A DNA stretch of 26,762 nucleotides from DAOUET01 sp034430155 (GTDB taxonomy: Bacteria > Chloroflexota > Anaerolineae > Anaerolineales > UBA4823): the NCBI GenBank assembly GCA_034430155.1, contig DAOUET010000002.1:1-26762 (forward strand). Direction: 5' to 3'. Position 1 is the first letter of the stretch. Each line of letters begins with the position of its first letter. The notes under the pieces were generated by a model. The model searched no databases. It saw only the letters and a list, made by a program, of their open reading frames with translations, and was not told the DNA's origin. Made by a program: the position numbers and the translations under genes. Positions 1-6,748 of this stretch are shown piece by piece.

Positions 1-161
1 ACTGCAGTTGATTGCTGCGCCTGGGAAGGCGCAGGGCCTTCCACCGTTGGCGAAGATACCAGCGCGGGGGTTGCTGAAGATGATCCCCCCGAGACGCAGG
101 CGGTAAATCCAAACAGGATTGCGATGGATAAGATCGCCAATCGACCCAATATTTTATACAT
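1..161 (-). CDS. N-terminal part of a secreted lipoprotein (runs off the left edge)
   Basis: The minus strand from 161 reads 53 codons without a stop to the window edge, so only the amino terminus is present. It begins MYKILGRLAILSIAI, a short basic start followed by a hydrophobic stretch ending in a lipobox-like FTAC. Cys22 is the likely lipidated residue after signal peptidase II cleavage. The following residues are Ser-, Ala-, Thr- and Pro-rich, as in the flexible linker of substrate-binding lipoproteins or other anchored proteins. The ATG is preceded by AAGGAG at good spacing, which fixes the start. The mature domain is outside the window, so function cannot be named. A TATAAT-like -10 box lies at 300-305 on the minus strand but lacks a convincing -35. 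Confidence 0.75.
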   Translation of the reverse strand, partial: MYKILGRLAILSIAILFGFTACVSGGSSSATPALVSSPTVEGPAPSQAQQSTA

Positions 162-547
162 GTTGACTCCTTTCAAGGTCATCATTCCTCCATTTCTGGA
201 AACTCATATTCTTAACCAGCCGGTCTTAGAAAGTTGGTATCCGCTGGATCATACTGAAGGGATATTAGATTTCATGTAGAAGAGATTAAGTTATAGAGTA
301 TTATAGTCTGAATTATCTAAATCAGCCTCCTAGGATTCTAACCAATTAAGCTCCCCAAACTCAAAAGCCCATTCACCCCAATAACGAAAAATCCAGGCAA
401 TCATATTACCAACCGGTGGCATCCGAAAGTGCCGGTTTTCATCTACTTAAACAAGATCCTACTCAAACCCCCTAACTCAAAATAATCAACCAACCGGTCC
501 GGGTTGTCAAATTAACCTGTTCAAGCGCGTGTGTATCGGGAGTGGGT
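162..547. other. Non-coding region without a recognisable gene
   Basis: This AT-rich stretch has frequent stops in all frames and no ribosome-binding site followed by a credible ORF. It probably holds the promoter and 5' leader of the minus-strand lipoprotein. A bulged inverted repeat sits near 414-435, with AACCGG and TGCCGGTT as its arms, followed by a short T run on the plus strand. I see nothing else that can be assigned. Confidence 0.5.
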
Positions 548-658
548 CTGGCCTGGCGACTAAAGTCGATGCGACAAGAACTCAAAATCCATCTTTTGGC
601 GGATTCAGAACCTGGCGCAGGCCAGGTTGCGTGTTTTTATTGGTGCAGATTTATCTGC
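548..658. repeat. Cluster of short palindromes, REP/interspersed-repeat-like
   Basis: Three compact palindromes follow one another. CGACT-AA-AGTCG is at 557-568, CCTGGC-GCAG-GCCAGG at 611-626, and GCAGAT-TT-ATCTGC at 645-658. In addition, TGGCCTGGCG near 549-558 is a near inverted copy of CGCAGGCCA near 617-625, so the block could fold as a larger cruciform. This composition resembles short interspersed palindromic repeats of bacterial intergenic DNA. A T run after the second hairpin could also give weak plus-strand termination. Only one copy is visible here, so repeat status depends on a genome search. Confidence 0.45.
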
Positions 659-884
659 TACTACCTCAAACCAATGCACCCTATTCAAGTCAGGTACTTT
701 GAGATGGTATGCAAAACTTGAATGAGATCCAAATTCCTTCTAAATCAATTTTAAATAGGCGCTTAGTATACTTTCGTGGATTTGCTCAAACAGCTCAATT
801 GACGGCAAAGGTTATTATCGCGGATCAAGTCCAGTTGAACCGTGCCCCAAATGAGAGCAGACTTCCTTGGCAAAGGAAATGGAT

Positions 885-1286
885 ATGGAAATGCTCGAAC
901 AAACCATCCTGGTGGCCAGTCCGAATTCGAATCAATCGAAATTGATTTGCGATTGCTTAAAAAAAGCCGGGTATCATGTTGTGGTTTCCGATCTGGGTCA
1001 AGGCGTGCTTGAGATAATCCGTAACCAGAGACCTGATCTGGCGTTATTGGATTGGAAGCTTCCCGATAACAGCATCCTGGCTGTAATCCGCATGATTCGT
1101 TCGGATAAGACGCTTCCAGATCTTCCAATTATTCTCAGGGGATCTGATATGAAAGAGGAGGATTTCATGATGGGGTTGGAGGCAGGCGCGGACTTGTGCC
1201 TGAAGGGACCCTTCCGCTCCAATATATTTCTCGCCCGAGTACGTGCACTAATAAGAAGGTATCATGCAACGGATCCGGCAATATGA
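885..1286 (+). CDS. Stand-alone receiver-domain (CheY-like) protein, atypical active site
   Basis: This protein of about 133 residues spans one response-regulator receiver domain and has no output domain. The family fold is visible in the beta-strand ILVAS, the PDLALLDWKLP segment with Asp56 at the phospho-acceptor position, and the late strand GADLCLKGPF with the conserved-type Lys. The acidic pair that normally follows the first strand (DD/ED) and binds Mg2+ is missing: here the sequence is ASPNSNQ. Phosphorylation may therefore be impaired or absent. The frame also has a TTG at 867 and ATGs at 879 and 891. I chose 885 because AAAGGA sits 7 nt upstream. It precedes the exporter operon on the same strand with a 37-nt gap, so it may be co-expressed, but no kinase is nearby. 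Confidence 0.75.
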   Translation: MEMLEQTILVASPNSNQSKLICDCLKKAGYHVVVSDLGQGVLEIIRNQRPDLALLDWKLPDNSILAVIRMIRSDKTLPDLPIILRGSDMKEEDFMMGLEAGADLCLKGPFRSNIFLARVRALIRRYHATDPAI

Positions 1287-1323
1287 AGGAATAATTGATC
1301 AACAAGCAAGTGGAGGTGAAATC

Positions 1324-1425
1324 TTGAGATACGGCAATTTCGTTAAAAGGCCCTACTTGGAAAGTCTCACAGGGACTTCAATAAATTTCGACGCAAGGAA
1401 AAGAAACGTTGGAGGTGCAAATTGA
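1324..1425 (+). CDS. Possible 33-residue leader/coupling ORF
   Basis: A TTG codon at 1324 has a strong ribosome-binding site (GGAGGTGA) just upstream and opens a 33-codon frame. Its TGA overlaps the TTG start of the adaptor gene by 4 nt (TTGA), the arrangement typical of translational coupling. The peptide begins MRYGNFVKRPYLE if TTG is read as Met, is basic, and has no membrane segment or known motif. It could be a real small protein, a coupling leader, or chance. The overlap and Shine-Dalgarno sequence are seen directly; function is unknown. Confidence 0.35.
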   Translation: MRYGNFVKRPYLESLTGTSINFDARKRNVGGAN

Positions 1426-3026
1426 AAAAGAAAACTATGATAATTTCCGGAATTGCGGTTGTGGTCGTGGTTGCAGGTATCTGGGCATATCGAACCATGG
1501 CCAGCAGCCGGGCCGCGACGCAATCTGCGTTGCAAACCGCGACGGTCCAGCTCGGGTCGATTTCATCCACCTTGGCCTCGTCAGGAAATACGCGTTCGGG
1601 GCAGAATGCCACCATCGTCTGGCAGACCTCTGGCAAGGTCGGCGAAGTTACCCTCAAACCGGGGGATCTGGTACAGGAGAACCAGGAGCTGGCGGCACTG
1701 GATCCGAACACGCTGCCGACCGAGATGATCACCGCCAAACAGAACCTGATCAACGCCCAACAGGCGCTGGACAATCTGTTGAACTCTAAACTAACGCAAG
1801 CCCAGGCCCAGCAGGCTGTGGAAAATGCTCAAAAAGCGTTGGACAGCCTGAAACAGACCGCCCCTGAAAATGCCAGCCAGGCGCAGTTGGCCCTGGCCGA
1901 CGCGCAGGATGCGCTCGTCAAAGCTCAGCGCACCCGTAATGCGATGAACTACCCCCATTCGACTGACAAGCTGGTGATTGAAAAGGCCCAGACCAACTAC
2001 CTGCTGGCCAAAAAAGCCTACAATGAGGCCTTGAATAAATTTGACAAGGTGGATCAGAAGAGGCTGACCAGCCCTGAGCGCGTCCAGGCCCTGAACACCC
2101 TGGTGGCTGCCAAGCAGAAAATGGATACGGCCTTTGCAACCTATAACTGGTATCTGCTCGGCTATACCGATGCTGAGATTGCCCAGGCCGATGCAGCGGT
2201 GGCTGTGGCCCAGGCGAACCTGGAAAAAGCCCAGGCGGATTGGGATAACTTAAAAAATGGCACCAGCTCGGCTGACATCGCGATGGCGGAAGCGCAACTA
2301 GCTGATGCACAACGCCAGTGGGAGCGTGTTAAAGATGGGCCCAACCCTGAAGACGTCGCCGCAGCCCAGGCCGCCGTCGATGCTGCCCAGGCCTCCCTGC
2401 AACGCGCCCATCTACTGGCCCCTTTCACCGGAACGATTACCGAGGTGGATGTCAAAACCGGCGATCTGGTGAGTTCGGGGGAGACCGCTTTCCGCATCGA
2501 TGACCTGTCCTCGCTCTACTTCGACCTGCAGATTTCCGAAGTGGATCTTCCAAGCCTGAAGGTTGGCCAGCAAGCCTCCCTGGAATTCGATGCAATCGTG
2601 GACAAAGTGTATACAGGCGAAGTGACCGAGATCGGCATGGTTGGGACGGTATCCCAAGGTGTGGTTAACTATCCCGTGACTGTGCGCCTCACGGATGCAG
2701 ATAAGAATATCCTCCCAGGTATGACCGCTTCAGTTACCATCACCGTCGCCCAGGTCGATAACGTGCTGATCGTACCGAACAGGGCCATCCACACAAGCGT
2801 TGGCCAAAAAACCGTTACGGTTCTATATGAAGGCCAGCAATTTACCCTCCCGGTAACGGTGGGACTGACCAATGACACCAATAGCGAAGTAAGCAGCGAT
2901 CAGCTGCGGCAGGGTGATTCAGTGGTGGTTAGTAGTACGACTACAACCACAACATCCAGCAATCAAAACGGAGGACCCTTTATCAGGCAGGGTGATTTCG
3001 GTGGACCTCCTGCTGGGTTTCCGTAA
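1422..3026 (+). CDS. Membrane-fusion/periplasmic adaptor subunit of an ABC exporter (HlyD/MacA-type)
   Basis: This 534-residue protein has an N-terminal signal anchor (residues 6-24, Val/Ile-rich). The first half of a biotinyl-lipoyl-like domain follows (VWQTSGKVGEVTLKPGDLV, about 66-85). A long Ala/Gln-rich coiled-coil hairpin runs from about 100 to 330 with heptad-like repeats such as AQADAAVAVAQANLEKAQ. The second lipoyl half (LLAPFTGTITEVDVKTGDL) comes next, then beta-barrel and membrane-proximal domains. The tail is Thr/Ser-rich and ends Gly/Pro-rich. Family members bridge an inner-membrane MacB-like transporter to the outside. The coiled coil is longer than in typical MacA. The start is the TTG at 1422, since GGAGG sits 6 nt upstream; the ATG at 1437 is too far from it. 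The ATPase and permease follow in the same operon. The substrate is unknown. Confidence 0.9.
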   Translation: MKKKTMIISGIAVVVVVAGIWAYRTMASSRAATQSALQTATVQLGSISSTLASSGNTRSGQNATIVWQTSGKVGEVTLKPGDLVQENQELAALDPNTLPTEMITAKQNLINAQQALDNLLNSKLTQAQAQQAVENAQKALDSLKQTAPENASQAQLALADAQDALVKAQRTRNAMNYPHSTDKLVIEKAQTNYLLAKKAYNEALNKFDKVDQKRLTSPERVQALNTLVAAKQKMDTAFATYNWYLLGYTDAEIAQADAAVAVAQANLEKAQADWDNLKNGTSSADIAMAEAQLADAQRQWERVKDGPNPEDVAAAQAAVDAAQASLQRAHLLAPFTGTITEVDVKTGDLVSSGETAFRIDDLSSLYFDLQISEVDLPSLKVGQQASLEFDAIVDKVYTGEVTEIGMVGTVSQGVVNYPVTVRLTDADKNILPGMTASVTITVAQVDNVLIVPNRAIHTSVGQKTVTVLYEGQQFTLPVTVGLTNDTNSEVSSDQLRQGDSVVVSSTTTTTTSSNQNGGPFIRQGDFGGPPAGFP

Positions 3027-3041
3027 AACTGTTGAAGAATA

Positions 3042-3098
3042 TCTGGGTGTCTATATGAGTGGCGGTCTTCGCATGTCTGACTTATACAGACACCCAGA
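3042..3098 (+). repeat. Intercistronic inverted repeat (11-bp stem)
   Basis: TCTGGGTGTCT (3042-3052) is perfectly complementary to AGACACCCAGA (3088-3098), with a 35-nt loop, in the gap between the adaptor and the next gene. No T run follows on the plus strand, so this is not a normal terminator. An mRNA processing or stability element that sets subunit ratios, or a protein-binding site, fits better. The next Shine-Dalgarno sequence (GGAGG near 3114) lies outside the stem. Confidence 0.5.
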
Positions 3099-3122
3099 AG
3101 CCAGGAAAAATTTGGAGGTAAT

Positions 3123-3602
3123 ATGAGAAAGATTTTGATAATCATAGGAGGAGTATTGCTGGCAGCAGTGATTGCTGCAGGGAGCTTCTGGGGTGGGATG
3201 GCATACCAGACCAACCAGGTCAACCAGATAAGCACCAACTTTTTCAACTCCCGCGGCCAGGGGAACAATGGACAAATTCCAGGAAACGGAACGGGCTTTC
3301 CCAATAACGGGCAGAACCCGGGCTTTTTCGGCGGCGGGGGAACTGTCGGCCAGGTGAAGACCATTGAAGGGAACGTCATGACGGTGAGCACTGCGCGCGA
3401 CGTCACCACCGTCAACCTCTCCGCAACCACACAGATCGAGAAGCCTGTTTCCGGTACTATAGACGATCTTATACCCGGTGTGCAGGTGATGGTCACCGGC
3501 CAGAGGGATTCCAACGGGGAAATCATCGCCAGCCAGGTAACCATCCTGATCAACAATCCTACCGGACCGGTTAGTACGCCAACCGCGGGAACGGGGCCTT
3601 AA
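3123..3602 (+). CDS. Membrane-anchored Gly/Asn-rich protein with a small C-terminal beta domain (DUF5666-like)
   Basis: This 159-residue protein starts with a signal anchor (residues 4-22, then WGGMAYQTN). A low-complexity Gly/Asn/Pro/Phe-rich linker follows (about 40-75). The C-terminal domain of about 70 residues begins VGQVKTIEGNVMTVSTA and includes LIPGVQVMVTGQRDSNGEI. That pattern resembles the OB-like DUF5666 domain found next to bacterial exporters and in envelope proteins. GGAGG precedes the ATG at good spacing. The gene sits between the adaptor and the ATPase, whose start follows its stop by one base, so it is probably an accessory part of the exporter. The family assignment comes from the sequence pattern only. 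No catalytic residues are apparent. Confidence 0.7.
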   Translation: MRKILIIIGGVLLAAVIAAGSFWGGMAYQTNQVNQISTNFFNSRGQGNNGQIPGNGTGFPNNGQNPGFFGGGGTVGQVKTIEGNVMTVSTARDVTTVNLSATTQIEKPVSGTIDDLIPGVQVMVTGQRDSNGEIIASQVTILINNPTGPVSTPTAGTGP

Positions 3603-3603
3603 T

Positions 3604-4275
<672 letters not shown>

Positions 4276-4279
4276 AACT

Positions 4280-5521
4280 ATGAAATTCTACCGGCTTATT
4301 CGTGAAGCATTTGAAAGTTTGAATGCCAACAAAATGCGTTCAATGCTGACAGTTTTGGGTATCGTGATAGGGGTTGCGGCGGTTATCGCCATGCTTTCCA
4401 TCGGGCGCGGTGCCCAGGCCTCCATTGCCTCGCGGATCGAGAGCATGGGCACTAACCTGGTTTACGTCAGCCCGGGCAGCACCAGCCAGGGGGGGATACA
4501 AAGTGGGGCTGGCACGGCCGGCACCCTCACTCTGGATGACGCCAATGCCCTCTCCAACCTTCCAGGGGTGGAGGCGGTATCTTCGGTGACTAACAGCTTT
4601 GTACAGGTGGTATACCAGGGGCAAAATACCAGGACGCGACTTTTGGGGGTCACGCCCGATTACGTAACGGTGAGCTCCCTGACCCTGCAAGACGGGGAGT
4701 TTATCTCTGATCAAGACCAATCAGCCCGCTCCCTGGTGGTTGTGCTGGGAAGCGCAGTAGCGCAGGACCTGTTCGGGGGAACCGGCGGGGTAGTGGGGCA
4801 GAGGGTACGCTTGAATGGGCAGCCATACAAGGTGGTCGGGGTGCTGGCTAGCAAAGGCGGGACCGGGTTTTTTAACCAGGATGACCAGGTATTCATCCCG
4901 CTTTCTACCGCTCTCTACCGCCTGGTAGGCAATTCCCAGTTCCGCGGTTCGAGCGTGATCAGCCAGATCACCATCAAAGCCAGCAGCGCCAATGTGGTTA
5001 ATCAGGTGGTCAGCGAGGTGACGACGACCATGCGCGACCTGCACGGCACCATCGCAGGGGCGGATGATTTCACCGTTACCAGCCAGCAGGACACCCTGGC
5101 AGCCGCCACCCAGGTGACCGACATCCTGACCCTTTTCCTGGGCGGCATCGCCGGCATCTCGCTGGCGGTGGGCGGAATTGGCATTATGAACATCATGTTG
5201 ACCACCGTTTCCGAGCGCACCCACGAGATCGGCTTGCGCAAAGCCGTGGGGGCCAAACGACAGGATATCCTTATGCAATTCCTGGTCGAGTCGATGATGC
5301 TCAGCCTGCTGGGCGGCCTGATTGGGGTGGCTCTAGGCTGGGGCATTGCTCACTTGATGGGACAGGTCCAGTTCAGCGGCAGTACCATCACCCCGGTGGT
5401 GGGATTGGACAGCGTGCTCCTGGCAACTCTTTTCTCGATGGCAGTTGGGCTTTTCTTCGGCATCTACCCGGCCACTCGCGCTTCGAGGCTTCAACCAGTG
5501 GAAGCCCTGCGATACGAGTGA
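4280..5521 (+). CDS. MacB/FtsX-like ABC exporter permease
   Basis: This protein of about 413 residues has the usual MacB permease order. An N-terminal transmembrane helix (about 20-40, SMLTVLGIVIGVAAVIAM) is followed by a large periplasmic MacB_PCD domain (about 45-265). Three C-terminal helices of the FtsX domain follow, including IMLTTVSERTHEIGLRKAVG and GLFFGIYPATRASRLQPVEA, both strongly conserved family segments. I start at 4280 (MKFYRLIREAFE), which matches the family amino terminus. The in-frame ATG at 4262 lies inside the ATPase gene. A GAGGA lies just upstream of 4280. With the ATPase and adaptor it should form a tripartite-like exporter for an unknown substrate such as a peptide, lipid or drug. 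Confidence 0.92.
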   Translation: MKFYRLIREAFESLNANKMRSMLTVLGIVIGVAAVIAMLSIGRGAQASIASRIESMGTNLVYVSPGSTSQGGIQSGAGTAGTLTLDDANALSNLPGVEAVSSVTNSFVQVVYQGQNTRTRLLGVTPDYVTVSSLTLQDGEFISDQDQSARSLVVVLGSAVAQDLFGGTGGVVGQRVRLNGQPYKVVGVLASKGGTGFFNQDDQVFIPLSTALYRLVGNSQFRGSSVISQITIKASSANVVNQVVSEVTTTMRDLHGTIAGADDFTVTSQQDTLAAATQVTDILTLFLGGIAGISLAVGGIGIMNIMLTTVSERTHEIGLRKAVGAKRQDILMQFLVESMMLSLLGGLIGVALGWGIAHLMGQVQFSGSTITPVVGLDSVLLATLFSMAVGLFFGIYPATRASRLQPVEALRYE

Positions 5522-5836
5522 GAAGGTTTGCCAACACTGCCCTACAGGGGAAGGCTTTTGCTTACCAAAGGAATATCTCCGGGCCAGGCTAACCAGGCGC
5601 CCGTAATAACGTTGATGAGGGGAAAAGCCGCCTGGATACGGCCTGGAAATATGGTTTACAGGTGATGCTTAACTGCCAGTGATACATCTCTTTAAGTAGC
5701 CGCCAGCTCCCCCTGCGACCGGGAGGTCATGCCCGCCCACAGCTGGCAAATTTAACGGTCTACGGTCTCTTCCAACTGATAGCAGAAGCCCTCTATGACC
5801 TGCTAGTTTCCCTGAGCGATACGGGTGCTCACCGCT
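5522..5836. other. Non-coding gap after the exporter operon
   Basis: I find no gene with a plausible start and ribosome-binding site. A stop-free plus-strand stretch near 5760-5874 reads YGLFQLIAEALYDLLVSL and could be a decayed coding fragment, but it has no start and no family I recognise. No strong terminator was found after the permease. Confidence 0.35.
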
Positions 5837-6157
5837 TTATACCACCCTGTAATAAAACGAGTCTGCTAATCTAAACCGCAACAACAAGCTGGTTGATCCA
5901 ACCAATAAGGATAGTTCTTGCAGAGCCTGATCGATGGTTGTGAACCTTTCTGTGTGGATATCGCTCTCATCTTCTTTGAACGCCTGGAAATGAGATTGCA
6001 GAGTTTCATATCGATGGCGTAATAGTTGCACGTATTTATAACAATCGGCCATCACATCTGGTTTTGCTTCCTCCACCATGAATTTCAAAGAGAGAATTTC
6101 ATGATCCAACCTCAACATCTGTGATTCAAATCTCAGTATATCTGCGGATCTATACAT
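5837..6157 (-). CDS. Small hypothetical protein, helical
   Basis: This 106-residue frame has a GGGAGG motif about 10 nt before its ATG. The composition looks coding: it is rich in Leu, Glu, Gln and Arg, with amphipathic helical stretches such as QMLRLDHEILSLKFMVEE and VQLLRHRYETLQSHFQAF, suggesting a helical bundle or coiled coil. There is no signal peptide, membrane segment, Cys cluster or recognised motif. It is monocistronic and convergent with the exporter operon. The hairpin-terminated unit at 6271-6390 lies upstream on the same strand, so that promoter could feed this gene if the terminator leaks. Function unknown. Confidence 0.5.
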   Translation of the reverse strand: MYRSADILRFESQMLRLDHEILSLKFMVEEAKPDVMADCYKYVQLLRHRYETLQSHFQAFKEDESDIHTERFTTIDQALQELSLLVGSTSLLLRFRLADSFYYRVV

Positions 6158-6270
6158 AATAGAATAGCCTCCCTCTCGCTAGAAAGAGATATGCCAGATT
6201 GGTTGATTGTCAAGAGCCCCGAAAAACAAAGGTTTCTGGGCCTCGCAGTTGCCAGGAAGATCGTACCTTT

Positions 6271-6390
6271 GAAAAAAAGACCGCAAATAAGTAATTTGCG
6301 GTCTTCAATGTCTTGATAAACTTCCGGATCTCTTTAATGAGCTTGATAATCACCGCTTCAAGAGACAACCAAATTGTTTACATATTATAT
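6271..6390 (-). ncRNA. Candidate orphan small RNA (promoter-to-terminator unit, about 120 nt)
   Basis: On the minus strand a near-consensus promoter is followed about 90 nt later by a strong rho-independent terminator with a T7 tract. No ORF with a ribosome-binding site lies between them. The predicted transcript contains a self-complementary stretch, with CTTGA pairing TCAAG and outer GTCTCTT pairing AAGAGAT with one wobble. It could be a small RNA, or an attenuated leader for the small gene at 5837-6157. It matches no RNA family I can name. Both ends are predictions. Confidence 0.4.
6277..6305 (-). terminator. Rho-independent terminator of the candidate small RNA
   Basis: AAGACCGCAAAT (6277-6288) and ATTTGCGGTCTT (6294-6305) form a perfect 12-bp stem with a 5-nt loop. 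Read on the minus strand the stem is followed by seven T residues. On the plus strand there is no T tract, so it acts on minus-strand transcripts. Confidence 0.8.
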
Positions 6391-6396
6391 ATTTAT

Positions 6397-6424
6397 ATTA
6401 TAGCAGGATTTTCTAAGAAATCAA
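6397..6424 (-). promoter_or_regulatory. Predicted sigma70-type promoter of the candidate small RNA
   Basis: On the minus strand TTGATT (6424-6419) and a perfect TATAAT (6402-6397) are separated by 16 nt. Transcription would start near 6390, just upstream of the candidate small RNA. Confidence 0.55.
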
Positions 6425-6543
6425 GTTAAAATTATCTTAATGTCGTTGCCAAACCAGTTTGCGTATCGAAACAAAAGATCCCCTGGGAACCTGGGTAATT
6501 CGAATCAGGATTAACCTTTCGGCTCACCCGTGTATTTAGTCAC

Positions 6544-6572
6544 TTGACCTTTAGTTTTCTAAGGGCTAAAAT
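6544..6572 (+). promoter_or_regulatory. Predicted sigma70-type promoter of the glyA-gcvT transcription unit
   Basis: TTGACC (6544-6549) and TAAAAT (6567-6572) are separated by exactly 17 nt. The predicted start near 6579 leaves a leader of about 170 nt before the ATG at 6749. Confidence 0.6.
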
Positions 6573-6578
6573 GAGATC

Positions 6579-6748
6579 AGAATGGACGCTTGTTGCAACT
6601 GGTACCTGGTAATTGGTGGGCGATTATCCCGTGATCCAGTCCTTTGGCCTTCAGGTCAAATGCATGTTGATATAGGTGTGGTGACCTTAGCAATATCCAA
6701 ACCACCACACCTATTGTTTAATAGGATATCCTATCTTAGGAGTTTTTT
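6579..6748 (+). promoter_or_regulatory. Structured 5' leader of the glyA-gcvT mRNA
   Basis: The leader holds a perfect 12-bp inverted repeat, ATAGGTGTGGTG (6672-6683) with CACCACACCTAT (6703-6714), across a 19-nt loop. A 14-bp perfect palindrome ATAGGATATCCTAT (6721-6734) lies just before the Shine-Dalgarno AGGAG (6738-6742). The bases TCCTA inside the palindrome can alternatively pair with TAGGA of the Shine-Dalgarno region, which would mask it; a T6 run follows. Mutually exclusive folds of this sort suggest translational control or an operator. It is not the glycine riboswitch motif seen upstream of gcvH, and I do not recognise another known class. Confidence 0.4.

Noticed and set aside
709..945. 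ORF upstream of the receiver gene
   Set aside because: No Shine-Dalgarno, overlaps the receiver gene in another frame, and its composition is not protein-like.
6579..6748. A second glycine riboswitch upstream of glyA-gcvT
   Set aside because: The conserved blocks CCGAAGGGGCAA and CTCTCAGG are absent, and the structure differs.
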